A stretch of 35,228 bases of DNA from the NCBI GenBank assembly GCA_029252555.1, contig JAQXBF010000020.1:1-35228 (forward strand), written 5' to 3'. This DNA comes from Porticoccaceae bacterium. Its GTDB lineage: Bacteria > Pseudomonadota > Gammaproteobacteria > Pseudomonadales > Porticoccaceae. Position 1 is the first letter of the stretch. Each line of letters begins with the position of its first letter. The position numbers were made by a program, and so were the translations under genes. A model generated the notes under the pieces. That model saw nothing but the letters and a program-made list of their open reading frames with translations. It searched no databases and had not been told where the DNA came from. Below, one piece after another: positions 26,798 through 35,228 of this stretch.

Positions 26798-26983
26798 CTA
26801 CAGATAGCCAGCTTGTTTACCAATGTAATAACTGACCCAGCCCAGGCCGGCAATAATTAACCAAATTCCGCCCAGCAGTATCAGGCCACGAAAAGGTTTG
26901 CGATCAGTGGTGTTGAAGCCACTGTTAAGGTATTTTTCGACCCGCTCCATATCTTCTGCTGATAATTTTTTTTCTTCGCTCAT
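26798..26983 (-). CDS. DUF3094 family small membrane protein
   Basis: A 61-residue protein whose N-terminal half is charged (EEKKLSAEDMERVEKYLNSG) and whose RKPFRGLILLGGIWLIIAG leads into a single TM helix. This matches DUF3094, a short family seen in Pseudomonas and relatives, typically with a RKPFRP-L stretch before the helix. The start ATG overlaps the bioD stop as ATGA, suggesting co-translation. The function is unknown. Confidence 0.85.
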   Translation of the reverse strand: MSEEKKLSAEDMERVEKYLNSGFNTTDRKPFRGLILLGGIWLIIAGLGWVSYYIGKQAGYL

Positions 26984-27681
26984 GATTCAGTCTCAAACTC
27001 AGCCGGTAACTTTAGGAAACCACCAACCTGCTCCGGTGTCAGATCGGTCAGCCTAGGCACAACACCCAAACAGGGCTCGTTAATGATACGCTTTAGTGTA
27101 GCAATATTTTCATTTATACGCGGCATGTCTGCGTCAATTAGGTTGCACACCCAACCCGCAATATGCAAACCGTCCCTACGCACAGCCTCGGAGGTTAACA
27201 GGGCGTGATTAATACACCCCAGTTTGAGTCCTACGACTATTACCACAGAGCAGTTCAATTCACGGGCGACATCGGCCAGTGTTTCGCGATTATTTAAGGG
27301 CACCCGCCAACCTCCGGCACCTTCGACTAACAGCATATCAACTGGCAGCAAACCTAGACCACGGCAATAGCCTGCCAGACGCGAAGCGCTCAGGGCTTTG
27401 CCCTCTTCCTGAGCCGCGATATGAGGAGCAATTGCCGCCGCTAAGGCAACCGGGTTCACTTGCTGATATGGCAACTGATGACTAGCAGCAGCCTGCAATT
27501 GCAGTGCATCATCGTTTTGTAATCCGGCGCCAATATCCTCACAGCCCGGAGCGACTGGCTTAATCGCAGCGGTGCGCAAGCCCGCCCGATTGGCTGCAGC
27601 TAACAAGCCGGTAGCAATAACCGTTTTGCCCACATCTGTATCTGTACCGGTAATAAATAGCCACTTATTTGTTTTTGCCAT
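26980..27681 (-). CDS. bioD: dethiobiotin synthase
   Basis: A 233-residue P-loop enzyme. GTDTDVGKT (12-20) is the ATP-binding loop, AIKPVAPGCED supplies the catalytic Lys, LVEGAGGWRVP is the DAPA/CO2-binding block, and VCNLIDAD lies near the nucleotide site. BioD makes dethiobiotin from 7,8-diaminopelargonate, CO2 and ATP. It looks intact. Normally it closes a bioB-F-H-C-D cluster; here the upstream neighbour is only the C-terminal half of bioC, so the rest of the pathway must be elsewhere or lost. Confidence 0.95.
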   Translation of the reverse strand: MAKTNKWLFITGTDTDVGKTVIATGLLAAANRAGLRTAAIKPVAPGCEDIGAGLQNDDALQLQAAASHQLPYQQVNPVALAAAIAPHIAAQEEGKALSASRLAGYCRGLGLLPVDMLLVEGAGGWRVPLNNRETLADVARELNCSVVIVVGLKLGCINHALLTSEAVRRDGLHIAGWVCNLIDADMPRINENIATLKRIINEPCLGVVPRLTDLTPEQVGGFLKLPAEFETES

Positions 27682-27738
27682 GGATCGCTCGTTGGTTTAT
27701 TGTCGTCTATTTATTGCTTACTAAAAAAATGTAGTTGA

Positions 27739-28104
27739 TTACTTGATAACAGTCCCAGAGATAATTTGCCAGGTGGCGGGAAGATTACCGTTGGGTAGGC
27801 GGTACTGCTCGTAGGCATTGTACAGAGATTTAAGCTTCTGCTTTCCAGTCATACCACTGGGCTTACCCGCATTATTATTATGGGCACCCATGGCTTTGAG
27901 CGCCATCAAAAGCTCTCGCACTGAACCATGTTGCTCAGGTAACTTATCTGTTCGTAAATCTATGCGGCTAAAACTAGTCTCGACAAATGCCTGCTGCCAG
28001 TCTTGTAAACTGGCAAAATGATGAACATGAATATTATTGTCAAATTGCGCCCAGGCTTGGCGCAACTCTATTAAGGTTTCTGGGCCTGGTGTGGAAGGCT
28101 TCAG
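27739..28104 (-). pseudogene. bioC: bioC remnant (C-terminal half of malonyl-ACP O-methyltransferase)
   Basis: About 120 codons read as the C-terminal part of BioC: STPGPETLIELRQAW corresponds to the family's LFSTFGP-TL-ELRQAW, followed by the insertion-domain HVHHFASLQDW and the closing SVRELLMALKAMGAHNNNAG and NLPATWQIISGTVIK. The SAM-binding Rossmann half, normally about 140 residues, is missing. Upstream, the same frame runs through 13-14 unrelated codons straight into the stop of the molybdopterin oxidoreductase (28126-28128), so a deletion or rearrangement fused unrelated DNA to bioC. No good start codon or ribosome site exists; a TTG at 28063-28065 is possible. As it lacks the methyl-donor site it cannot act as BioC. 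Confidence 0.85.
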
Positions 28105-28117
28105 CCTAACTGAAGCC
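28097..28117. terminator. hairpin at the bioC-remnant junction
   Basis: GGCTTCAG and CTGAAGCC are perfect 8-base arms around a 5-base loop, starting nine bases past the stop codon of the oxidoreductase gene and reaching the bioC homology. No U-run follows, so it would be a weak or rho-dependent terminator, or a scar of the rearrangement. Confidence 0.4.
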
Positions 28118-28125
28118 CTATTCGA

Positions 28126-30252
28126 CTATGCGCGCACCGCAAATATCTTAACCGGCACACCATTCAAAGCAGAATTACCACTGGCGCGATCCACAAGCTT
28201 GTTGTCAGTAAGATCATTACAGCTAACGCCCTCCTGCTCTGCCGCAATACTGAGGTTAACTCCATCGCGTTTATGGCCCCAACCATGAGGCAAGCTAACT
28301 ACACCGGGCATCACCTCATCACTAGCCAGAACCTGAGTTTCAACGGCGCCAACGCGGGATTGAATGCGCACCTGAGACTGGTCGTCCAGATCATGTTTGG
28401 CCAAATCATCTGGGTGCATCAATAGTTGCCACCGGGGGTTGCCTTTTACCAGGCGATGAGAGTTATGCATCCAAGAGTTATTGCTGCGAATATGACGGCG
28501 GCCAATCAGCAACATTTCATCTGCCGCGGTAACTTGCTCGGCAGCAGCCAAACGGCCGATATCCTGCTCTATATAGCCGGCCATCAATGTAATCTTGCCA
28601 TCATCAGTGCAAAGTCTCTCTGGCAAGCTTGGTTCTAACCGGCCTATATCCAGACCATGGGGATGTTGCTTAACCTTATTTAGGGTCAGCTCTAACTCGT
28701 GGCCAGCCGCAGCACTGTAGGGGCCGCGCTGAATGCCCAGATCAATGAGCTGATCTGGAGATGGCAATGGTTTGGCCGAGATGCCTTTATGGGCGGCAAT
28801 GGCCAAACCCAACTCGTTAAAGATTTCCCAGTCGTGTTTGGTACCTTCGGCTGGCTCAAAAACAGCTTCATTAAAGCGGGCGGTGTTATGTACGGCCAGA
28901 CGATGGAAGGCCAGATCATAATGATCATGCTCCAAGGCACTGGTGGGAGGCAGAATAATATCCGCATGCTGAGTGGTTTCATTGATATAAAAATCAATGG
29001 ATACCATAAAGTCCAAACCATCCAGCGCCTCGTCCACCTGAATACCGTTGGGTGCGGACAACACTGGATTACCGGCGGTGGTCACCAAGGCGCGTATCTG
29101 CCCCTCGCCTTCGGTCAGCATTTCTTCGGCCATTACTGAGGCAGGCAACTCACCCGCAAACTCAGGCAAGCCACTTACACGACTATGGAACGCCGCAAAG
29201 TGCCCAGCCCCGGACTCGCCGGGCTTAATATAACCAAACGCGGGTGACGAGGCCATCATGCCACCGCGCACATCCAGCGAATTGGTGAGAATATTAATCA
29301 TCTGAATAGCCCACTGACACAAGGTGCCATAGACCTGCACCGAAACACCCATGCGGCCGTAACAGACCGCGCCATCTGTGCTGGCCATATCTCGTGCCAA
29401 CTGACTAATCTGCTCAGCAGCAACACCGGTTCTTTGCTCTGCCAACTCGGGGGTAAAGGGCTCACAGGCGCAGCGCACCTCATCTATTCCCACCAGCAAG
29501 TCTGTTAGATGGCCGGTAGTCGTCAGATGTTCAGCAAACAAGGTGTTAAGCATGGCCATCAATAAATAGGCATCTGTGCCCGGACGAATAAATAGATGTT
29601 GGTCTGCGATTTCGGCTGTCTCTGTGCGCCTTGGGTCAATCACCACAAAGCGGCCACCGCGCGCCTGAATGGCTTTAAGCCGCTTAGGTATATCGGGCGA
29701 GGTCATAATACTGCCATTGGAGGCTAGCGGGTTGCCGCCAATAATCAGCATATATTTAGTGTGATCAATGTCGGGCACCGGTATCAGTGACTGATGGCCA
29801 TAAAGGCTGTAGGAGGTCAAATGATGGGGCAGTTGATCGAGGCTGGTGGCCGAGAAATGTATTTTGCTCTGCACGGCTTTGCGCAACACACTGGCGTGGG
29901 TCATGCTGCCATAGTTGTGCACATTGGGGTTGCCCGCATAAAAGGCCACGGCATCTTGGCCGTGTTGCGCCTGAACTGCGGTGAGTTTTTCCGCGACAGT
30001 TTTATAGGCTTCGTCCCAGCTGATCTGAACCCAATTGTCACCCTGCTTCTTGACTGGCAGCCGCAGGCGATCCGGGTCGGTGTAGATATCCTCCATGGCC
30101 GTGCCCTTGGGGCAAATATAACCCCTGCTGAGAGGGTCATTTTTATCGCCCTTGATGGACAGCACCTGTTGTCCCTGAGTTTTGATCTCTAGGCCACAGA
30201 TAGCTTCGCAAAGGTTGCAGGCACGGTAATGGGTTTTTATGTCAGCGGGCAT
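28126..30252 (-). CDS. molybdopterin-dependent oxidoreductase (DMSO reductase/formate dehydrogenase superfamily)
   Basis: A 708-residue catalytic subunit. The N-terminal 4Fe-4S site is Cys12-x2-Cys15-x3-Cys19-x27-Cys47 (HYRACNLCEAICG ... GYICPKG). The molybdopterin-binding domains show IGGNPLASNGS (about 175) and FVVIDPRRTETAE, and the C-terminal domain is a Molydop-binding barrel (HSHRLVKGNPRWQLLMHPDD region, SRVGAVETQV). No signal peptide is present, so it is probably cytosolic. No partner subunits, chaperone or cofactor genes adjoin, so the electron partner is unknown; similar lone proteins are annotated only as molybdopterin oxidoreductases. It is on the same strand as proB (192 bases upstream) and its stop abuts the bioC remnant. 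Confidence 0.9.
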   Translation of the reverse strand: MPADIKTHYRACNLCEAICGLEIKTQGQQVLSIKGDKNDPLSRGYICPKGTAMEDIYTDPDRLRLPVKKQGDNWVQISWDEAYKTVAEKLTAVQAQHGQDAVAFYAGNPNVHNYGSMTHASVLRKAVQSKIHFSATSLDQLPHHLTSYSLYGHQSLIPVPDIDHTKYMLIIGGNPLASNGSIMTSPDIPKRLKAIQARGGRFVVIDPRRTETAEIADQHLFIRPGTDAYLLMAMLNTLFAEHLTTTGHLTDLLVGIDEVRCACEPFTPELAEQRTGVAAEQISQLARDMASTDGAVCYGRMGVSVQVYGTLCQWAIQMINILTNSLDVRGGMMASSPAFGYIKPGESGAGHFAAFHSRVSGLPEFAGELPASVMAEEMLTEGEGQIRALVTTAGNPVLSAPNGIQVDEALDGLDFMVSIDFYINETTQHADIILPPTSALEHDHYDLAFHRLAVHNTARFNEAVFEPAEGTKHDWEIFNELGLAIAAHKGISAKPLPSPDQLIDLGIQRGPYSAAAGHELELTLNKVKQHPHGLDIGRLEPSLPERLCTDDGKITLMAGYIEQDIGRLAAAEQVTAADEMLLIGRRHIRSNNSWMHNSHRLVKGNPRWQLLMHPDDLAKHDLDDQSQVRIQSRVGAVETQVLASDEVMPGVVSLPHGWGHKRDGVNLSIAAEQEGVSCNDLTDNKLVDRASGNSALNGVPVKIFAVRA

Positions 30253-30355
30253 CTTCTACTCTCAGGTATTTAGCGCAGTCCCATAGTAACTGAAATAAGC
30301 ATACTCTGATGGTCAAAATTTGTGGTTGGTTGGTATTAAGCCAACTTTGTCAAAG

Positions 30356-30375
30356 GCACTATAAAAAGATAGTGC
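30356..30375 (-). terminator. hairpin downstream of proB
   Basis: GCACTAT and ATAGTGC arms (7 bases, A-rich 6-base loop) lie 70 bases past the proB stop. On the minus strand only CCTTTG follows, so termination would be weak. The rest of the 192-base gap to the oxidoreductase shows nothing clear. Confidence 0.3.
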
Positions 30376-30444
30376 TACCTGATAGGGGTAATTTTTTGAG
30401 TAACGGCCGCGTCGAATTAACAAACCATGGGCTCTATAAGGCAA

Positions 30445-31572
30445 TCATTGGGCGCTGATCACCAAATTATCGCGATGAATCAACTCATCATCTTCACGGT
30501 AACCCAGAATCTCCGAAATCGACTCTGTGCTCTGACCTTTGATACGTCCCGCCTCATCTGAATTGTAATTGACCAGCCCGCGAGCCACTTCAACACCATT
30601 GCTATCAACACAGCTAACCAACTCGCCGCGAGTAAAGGTACCTTCAACCCCACTGACGCCGACTGCCAACAGGCTGCGGCCCTGCTGGGTCAGCACTTTG
30701 ACAGCACCAGCATCCAGAACCACTTTGCCTTTAACCTGTAACTGCCCTGCCAACCATTGCTTGCGAGCCGCCAGAGGTTTCTGCGTTGCCGACAACCATG
30801 TTCCTATACTTTCGCCTGTCGCTACCTGATGCAAAATATTCTCGTTGCGGCCACCCACTATTAATGTGTTGCACCCAGAGCGAGCAGCCAGTCTCGCGGC
30901 CTGTAATTTGGTCACCATCCCGCCACGACCCAATGTGCCACTGCTGCCACCCGCCAGTGCATCCAGTGAAGGGTCTGTGGCCATAGCTTGGGAGATTAAC
31001 TTGGCATCGGGTCTGGTATCTGGGTTGGCATCAAATAGGCCGTCTTTGTCGGTGAGTATCACCAGCATATCGGCATCGATTAAGTTGGCGACCAGCGCAG
31101 CCAGACGGTCGTTGTCACCAAAGCGAATTTCATCGGTCACTACGGTGTCGTTTTCGTTGACGATGGGCACCACGCCAAGGCCCATTAATGTTTGCAATAC
31201 GCCACGGGCGTTGAGGTAGCGCTGACGGCTGGCCATATCGTCGTGGTCGAGAAGAATCTGAGCTGTGTGGTGGTCGAAGCGCATAAAGCTGCTTTCGTAG
31301 GCTTGAATCAGGCCCATCTGCCCTACGGCCGCGGCGGCCTGTAGTTCATGGATGCTGTCGGGTCGGGTTTTCCAGCCCAGACGCACTATGCCTTCGGCGA
31401 TGGCGCCGGATGAGACTAAAACGACTTCTTTACCGTCGGCCAATAGTGCAGCGATCTGATCGACCCAGCTATCTATGGCTTTGCAATCGAGACCAGCGCC
31501 GTCATTGGTTAACAGTGCACTGCCAATTTTGATGACCCAGCGTTTGGCTTCCTTGGCTATGTCTCTATTCAT
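30445..31572 (-). CDS. proB: glutamate 5-kinase
   Basis: A 375-residue two-domain enzyme. The amino-acid-kinase domain includes [38 protein letters not shown] and [15 protein letters not shown]-terminal PUA domain occupies about 280-365. It phosphorylates glutamate, the first step of proline synthesis, and is feedback-inhibited by proline in relatives. It follows obgE on the same strand as in Pseudomonas and E. coli relatives, but a 108-base tandem-repeat array separates them. AGGA lies about nine bases before its ATG. Confidence 0.97.
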   Translation of the reverse strand: MNRDIAKEAKRWVIKIGSALLTNDGAGLDCKAIDSWVDQIAALLADGKEVVLVSSGAIAEGIVRLGWKTRPDSIHELQAAAAVGQMGLIQAYESSFMRFDHHTAQILLDHDDMASRQRYLNARGVLQTLMGLGVVPIVNENDTVVTDEIRFGDNDRLAALVANLIDADMLVILTDKDGLFDANPDTRPDAKLISQAMATDPSLDALAGGSSGTLGRGGMVTKLQAARLAARSGCNTLIVGGRNENILHQVATGESIGTWLSATQKPLAARKQWLAGQLQVKGKVVLDAGAVKVLTQQGRSLLAVGVSGVEGTFTRGELVSCVDSNGVEVARGLVNYNSDEAGRIKGQSTESISEILGYREDDELIHRDNLVISAQ

Positions 31573-31590
31573 CTACTTTAATCCTGCTTG

Positions 31591-32891
<1,301 letters not shown>

Positions 32892-33141
32892 TTACAGTTG
32901 CCAATAGGGTTGTGTCATTGTGGGGAAAAGCTGGGGGCTTTAAGGGGCGCATTATTACCAATGGGGGTAGCACAAGCAACCACAACTGCAGGTCATTAAA
33001 GCTCTTGGCACGGCGTCTAATCTATTGCAAAATGCTCGTCCTCTGCTGTAACAACAGCCTCTTATGGGTGATCTAGCCAAACCAGCAGGCAGTTTATGCA
33101 GCAGTGTTTGTAATTGAGTCATTATAACGGAGAGATTTTTG

Positions 33142-33510
33142 ATGGTGGGTATTAGATGGGTGTTGGGACAGATAATTCTGGTGCTAGATTTTGTCACTTC
33201 GCCCAAACCGGTGGTTCGAGATGCTGCAGCGCAAAAAGCCATTGATGATGTGACCGCCAGCATGTCGATATATCAGTTTAATACCTGTCCTTTTTGCGTA
33301 AAAGTACGTCGGCAGCTTAGACGTCACTCCCTTAATATTGAACTTCGAGATGCTAAAAACGATGCTGAGTTGAAAGCCGAGCTGGTTCGTGAGGGCGGTC
33401 GCCACAAGGTGCCGTGCCTAAGAATTGAAAAAGCCAACAATTCTGTGCAATGGCTTTATGAGTCCAACGATATTATTGCTTACCTTAAGAACCAGTTTGA
33501 TCTGGCCTAG
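33142..33510 (+). CDS. glutaredoxin-like protein with N-terminal membrane segment
   Basis: A 122-residue protein from the ATG at 33142, with GGAGAG seven bases upstream. Residues 4-17 are hydrophobic (a membrane anchor), then a linker, then a glutaredoxin/GST-N fold: SIYQFNTCPFCVKVRRQL with the redox CPFC motif, KVPCLRIEK with the conserved cis-Pro, and a SNDIIAYL glutathione-site block. Homologues occur in Pseudomonas and other gammaproteobacteria. It probably handles thiol-disulfide or glutathione chemistry at the membrane. It is the only plus-strand gene between obgE and rplU, and converges on the winged-helix gene. Confidence 0.88.
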   Translation: MVGIRWVLGQIILVLDFVTSPKPVVRDAAAQKAIDDVTASMSIYQFNTCPFCVKVRRQLRRHSLNIELRDAKNDAELKAELVREGGRHKVPCLRIEKANNSVQWLYESNDIIAYLKNQFDLA

Positions 33511-33531
33511 CCTAGACTAAAAAAATAGTTG

Positions 33532-33861
33532 CTAGTTTCCCAGCAGCTCTTTCATTGCTTCCAGATACTGAACCCAGGCCTTGCGGCCCGCCGCTGTAAG
33601 GTGCACCAATGTCTGTGGGCGCTTACCCTGATAGCCCTTCTCTTGGTTTATATAGCCCGCGGCTTCCAGCTTGCTCAGGTGCGTCGAGAGATTGCCATTG
33701 CTGGAACCTGTTTTGGCCAGCAACTCTGGAAAGCTGGCCGGGTTAACCGCCGACAGATAAGCCATAATGCCCAGCCGCAAGCGACCATGAATAATTTCAT
33801 CTATCTCATCGATATTAATTGCCGGCTCGACATCGGTTGAGGGAGCCTTATCGCTCGGCAT
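33532..33861 (-). CDS. winged-helix transcriptional regulator (PF13601-like)
   Basis: A 109-residue DNA-binding protein from the ATG at 33861; a TTG at 33867 would add two residues. IIHGRLRLGIMAYLSA opens the fold, TGSSNGNLSTHLSKLEAAGY is the recognition helix-turn-helix, and GYQGKRPQTLVHLTAAGRKA the wing. It resembles the winged-helix proteins that are encoded with small membrane proteins and control them. Its start overlaps the upstream membrane-protein gene by 14 bases, so both are made from one transcript. The 29-base palindrome before that gene is its likely operator. Confidence 0.86.
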   Translation of the reverse strand: MPSDKAPSTDVEPAINIDEIDEIIHGRLRLGIMAYLSAVNPASFPELLAKTGSSNGNLSTHLSKLEAAGYINQEKGYQGKRPQTLVHLTAAGRKAWVQYLEAMKELLGN

Positions 33862-34465
33862 CTTCAAACCCCATAGTCTTCAGAGATGGCAGCACCACAG
33901 TGAACAGGGTTGCAATAGCAGCAAGCAGATACAACCCTGGTTGACCAAATGCTGGCATACAAAGGATGCTGGACACAAATGCAGCCCCTGAGGCATAGCC
34001 CAACCATTTGTGGTGGCTGATTTTGGCGATAACACCATAGGCCAGACCCTGGCCAGCAAAACCCACAATGGGAACCAGATCAAATAGCCCCACCGAGCCC
34101 ATGCCCAGTAGCATACTGATCACAATGCCTGCCCACAGGCAGCCCAACATAAGGCTAAACATCGTCCAAACAGCATGCTCAATGCGATTGGCCATGGAAT
34201 GAGCGCCCGCTTTTCTGCCCACTCTTCTGCCCAGAATTGCACTGCCCATACCACCCACTGCCGAGAAGCTGATCCACAACAACCATAGATATTGCAGTTC
34301 AATACCCAGCCTGCCAGTAATAATGCTCCAGTGGGCAAACAATGTTGCACTGATAAGAATGCCCCACATAAGCCCTATGGGCCCACCCATAAGCGGTGCT
34401 TCGTTGCCAGACTTGGCTAGTGCGGTTGCGTAGTTGAGGTCATCTAGTGTTTCTTGATTTGACAT
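33848..34465 (-). CDS. integral membrane protein of unknown function, paired with a winged-helix regulator
   Basis: A 205-residue protein from the ATG at 34465, with AGGTGA upstream; a GTG at 34474 is possible. After about 25 soluble residues there are roughly six TM helices (for example IGLMWGILISATLFAHWSII, LWLLWISFSAVGGMGSAILG, MFSLMLGCLWAGIVISMLLG). A basic loop GRRVGRKAG follows the second helix. I do not recognise a named family. It is the first gene of a two-gene operon with the winged-helix regulator, behind the palindrome. A membrane sensor or stress-related function is possible, but nothing in the sequence decides it. Confidence 0.83.
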   Translation of the reverse strand: MSNQETLDDLNYATALAKSGNEAPLMGGPIGLMWGILISATLFAHWSIITGRLGIELQYLWLLWISFSAVGGMGSAILGRRVGRKAGAHSMANRIEHAVWTMFSLMLGCLWAGIVISMLLGMGSVGLFDLVPIVGFAGQGLAYGVIAKISHHKWLGYASGAAFVSSILCMPAFGQPGLYLLAAIATLFTVVLPSLKTMGFEDAER

Positions 34466-34492
34466 GGCATTCACCTATAAAGCAGTTAATAT

Positions 34493-34521
34493 AAAACAAG
34501 TTTGTATTACAAACTTGTTTT
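34493..34521. promoter_or_regulatory. 29-base perfect palindrome, likely operator
   Basis: AAAACAAGTTTGTA (34493-34506) and TACAAACTTGTTTT (34508-34521) are exact 14-base inverted arms around one base. The element lies 27 bases before the membrane-protein start and next to a TTGACA (minus strand 34527-34522). The symmetry, AT-rich core and position strongly suggest a dimeric regulator site, most simply for the co-encoded winged-helix protein. Confidence 0.75.
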
Positions 34522-34573
34522 TGTCAAGAACCATTCGGACAGGTTTATCTATCAACTCGAAATATCCCAGGCG

Positions 34574-34602
34574 AAAAAAAAGCCCCGGAAGGGGCTTTTT
34601 TT
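34574..34602 (-). terminator. intrinsic terminator of the rplU-rpmA operon
   Basis: AGCCCC-GGAA-GGGGCT with A-runs on the left and T-runs on the right: stem AGCCCC/GGGGCT, loop of four, then at least seven T on the plus strand and eight on the minus strand. It lies 15 bases past the rpmA stop, so rplU-rpmA transcription should end here instead of continuing to obgE. It is symmetric enough to work in both directions. Confidence 0.9.
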
Positions 34603-34616
34603 CAGAAGGTCTCAGC

Positions 34617-34874
34617 TTAGGCTGAAACCACCTCTGCATATTTGCGGTTATGAGGGCCTTTCTGTACAAACTGCACAGTACCGGTCTCAGTAGCAAACAA
34701 TGTGTGATCTTTGCCAATACCTACGCCGTTGCCTGGGTGGAATTTAGTTCCACGCTGACGAACAATGATGCCGCCTGCATTGATTGACTGGCCGCCATAA
34801 ACTTTAACGCCAAGGCGTTTGCTTTCTGAATCGCGACCGTTTCTAGTACTACCACCAGCTTTCTTGTGAGCCAT
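34617..34874 (-). CDS. rpmA: 50S ribosomal protein L27
   Basis: An 85-residue L27 with the standard N-terminus [29 protein letters not shown] and the closing [14 protein letters not shown] region. L27 sits at the peptidyl transferase centre of the 50S subunit. It follows rplU by 18 bases on the same strand and is closed by a strong terminator. No sign of an N-terminal processing extension. Confidence 0.98.
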   Translation of the reverse strand: MAHKKAGGSTRNGRDSESKRLGVKVYGGQSINAGGIIVRQRGTKFHPGNGVGIGKDHTLFATETGTVQFVQKGPHNRKYAEVVSA

Positions 34875-34892
34875 TGCTATATCCTCTTCTAA

Positions 34893-35207
34893 TTATCCGG
34901 CATTAATGCCAGTAATTTTAACTTCTGTGTACCACTGTCTGTGGCCCTGCTGAGTGCGCGAGTGCTTGCGACGACGGAATTTAATAATATTCACTTTGTC
35001 GCCGCGGCCGTGAGATACCACCTCAGCAGTCACTTTGCCACCTTCTACCAGAGGGGCACCAATCTTGACTTGGGCACCTTCGCCGACCATCAAGACTTCT
35101 TCAAAATCGATATTGTCACCAGTAGCTACATCCAACTTTTCCAGACGCAAGGTTTCGCCCTCAACGACTCGATGCTGTTTACCGCCACTTTTGATCACTG
35201 CGTACAT
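34893..35207 (-). CDS. rplU: 50S ribosomal protein L21
   Basis: A 104-residue L21, with the ATG at 35207 preceded by GGAG six bases upstream. It begins [14 protein letters not shown] and shows [21 protein letters not shown], the basic [19 protein letters not shown] and the final VKITGI. This early assembly protein binds 23S rRNA. It is the first visible gene of rplU-rpmA; its promoter lies beyond the right edge. Confidence 0.98.
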   Translation of the reverse strand: MYAVIKSGGKQHRVVEGETLRLEKLDVATGDNIDFEEVLMVGEGAQVKIGAPLVEGGKVTAEVVSHGRGDKVNIIKFRRRKHSRTQQGHRQWYTEVKITGINAG

Positions 35208-35228
35208 TTTCTGCTCCAAATTTAGGGT

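Noticed and set aside
32955-33263. 102-codon minus-strand ORF upstream of obgE
   Set aside because: Overlaps the start of the glutaredoxin-like gene on the other strand and has no motifs; the CPFC gene with its ribosome site is better supported.
34522-34527. TTGACA as a firm -35 box
   Set aside because: At 17 bases downstream only CAAACT is found, and the better AT-rich TATATT is too far away; left as a hint only.

Overview
The window looks like a chromosomal segment of a marine-type gammaproteobacterium, probably in or near Cellvibrionales (SAR92/OM60/Porticoccaceae-like). This is inferred from the pairs prfB-lysS, ybbA-ybbP/tesA and rplU-rpmA...obgE-proB, a Pseudomonas-type DUF3094 protein, and moderate GC. 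No rRNA, tRNA, IS transposase, integrase or CRISPR array was seen.

Region 1 (1-11.6 kb, all minus strand) is a catabolic cluster. One long operon reads leftward from about 8254: a tiny ORF with a strong ribosome site, three short-chain dehydrogenases, a Rieske ring-hydroxylating oxygenase alpha subunit, an exported VOC-fold protein, a lipoprotein joining a CxxCH motif to a Vgb-like propeller, an exported DUF3604 protein, and the start of a CurA-type NADP-dependent reductase cut by the window edge. Gaps are short or overlapping. Upstream lie a TetR regulator, an acyl-CoA dehydrogenase and an enoyl-CoA hydratase. Together they look like uptake, oxygenation, alcohol/ketone interconversion and beta-oxidation-like breakdown of an unidentified hydrophobic or aromatic compound.

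Region 2 (11.6-18.0 kb) holds lysS and prfB (RF2, with an intact programmed +1 frameshift), then on the plus strand a strictosidine-synthase-like/SMP-30 propeller overlapping selO. The gene-free stretches here carry degenerate dispersed repeats, including a three-copy element at 11.75-12.1 kb.

Region 3 (18.0-27.7 kb) has a PAS sensor kinase whose ATP-binding motifs are damaged, the ybbP-ybbA ABC exporter pair divergent from tesA, a Tat-type msrB, an EamA transporter, recJ, a DUF3094 membrane protein and bioD.

Region 4 (27.7-35.2 kb) has a bioC remnant (C-terminal half only) abutting a molybdopterin oxidoreductase, then proB, an 18-bp tandem repeat array, obgE, an inserted block (glutaredoxin-like protein; winged-helix regulator plus membrane protein behind a 29-bp perfect palindrome), a strong terminator, rpmA and rplU.

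The least ordinary points are the bioC truncation junction, the degenerate sensor kinase, the palindrome-controlled regulator/membrane-protein pair, the 18-bp array between obgE and proB, and the secreted/cytosolic catabolic operon.
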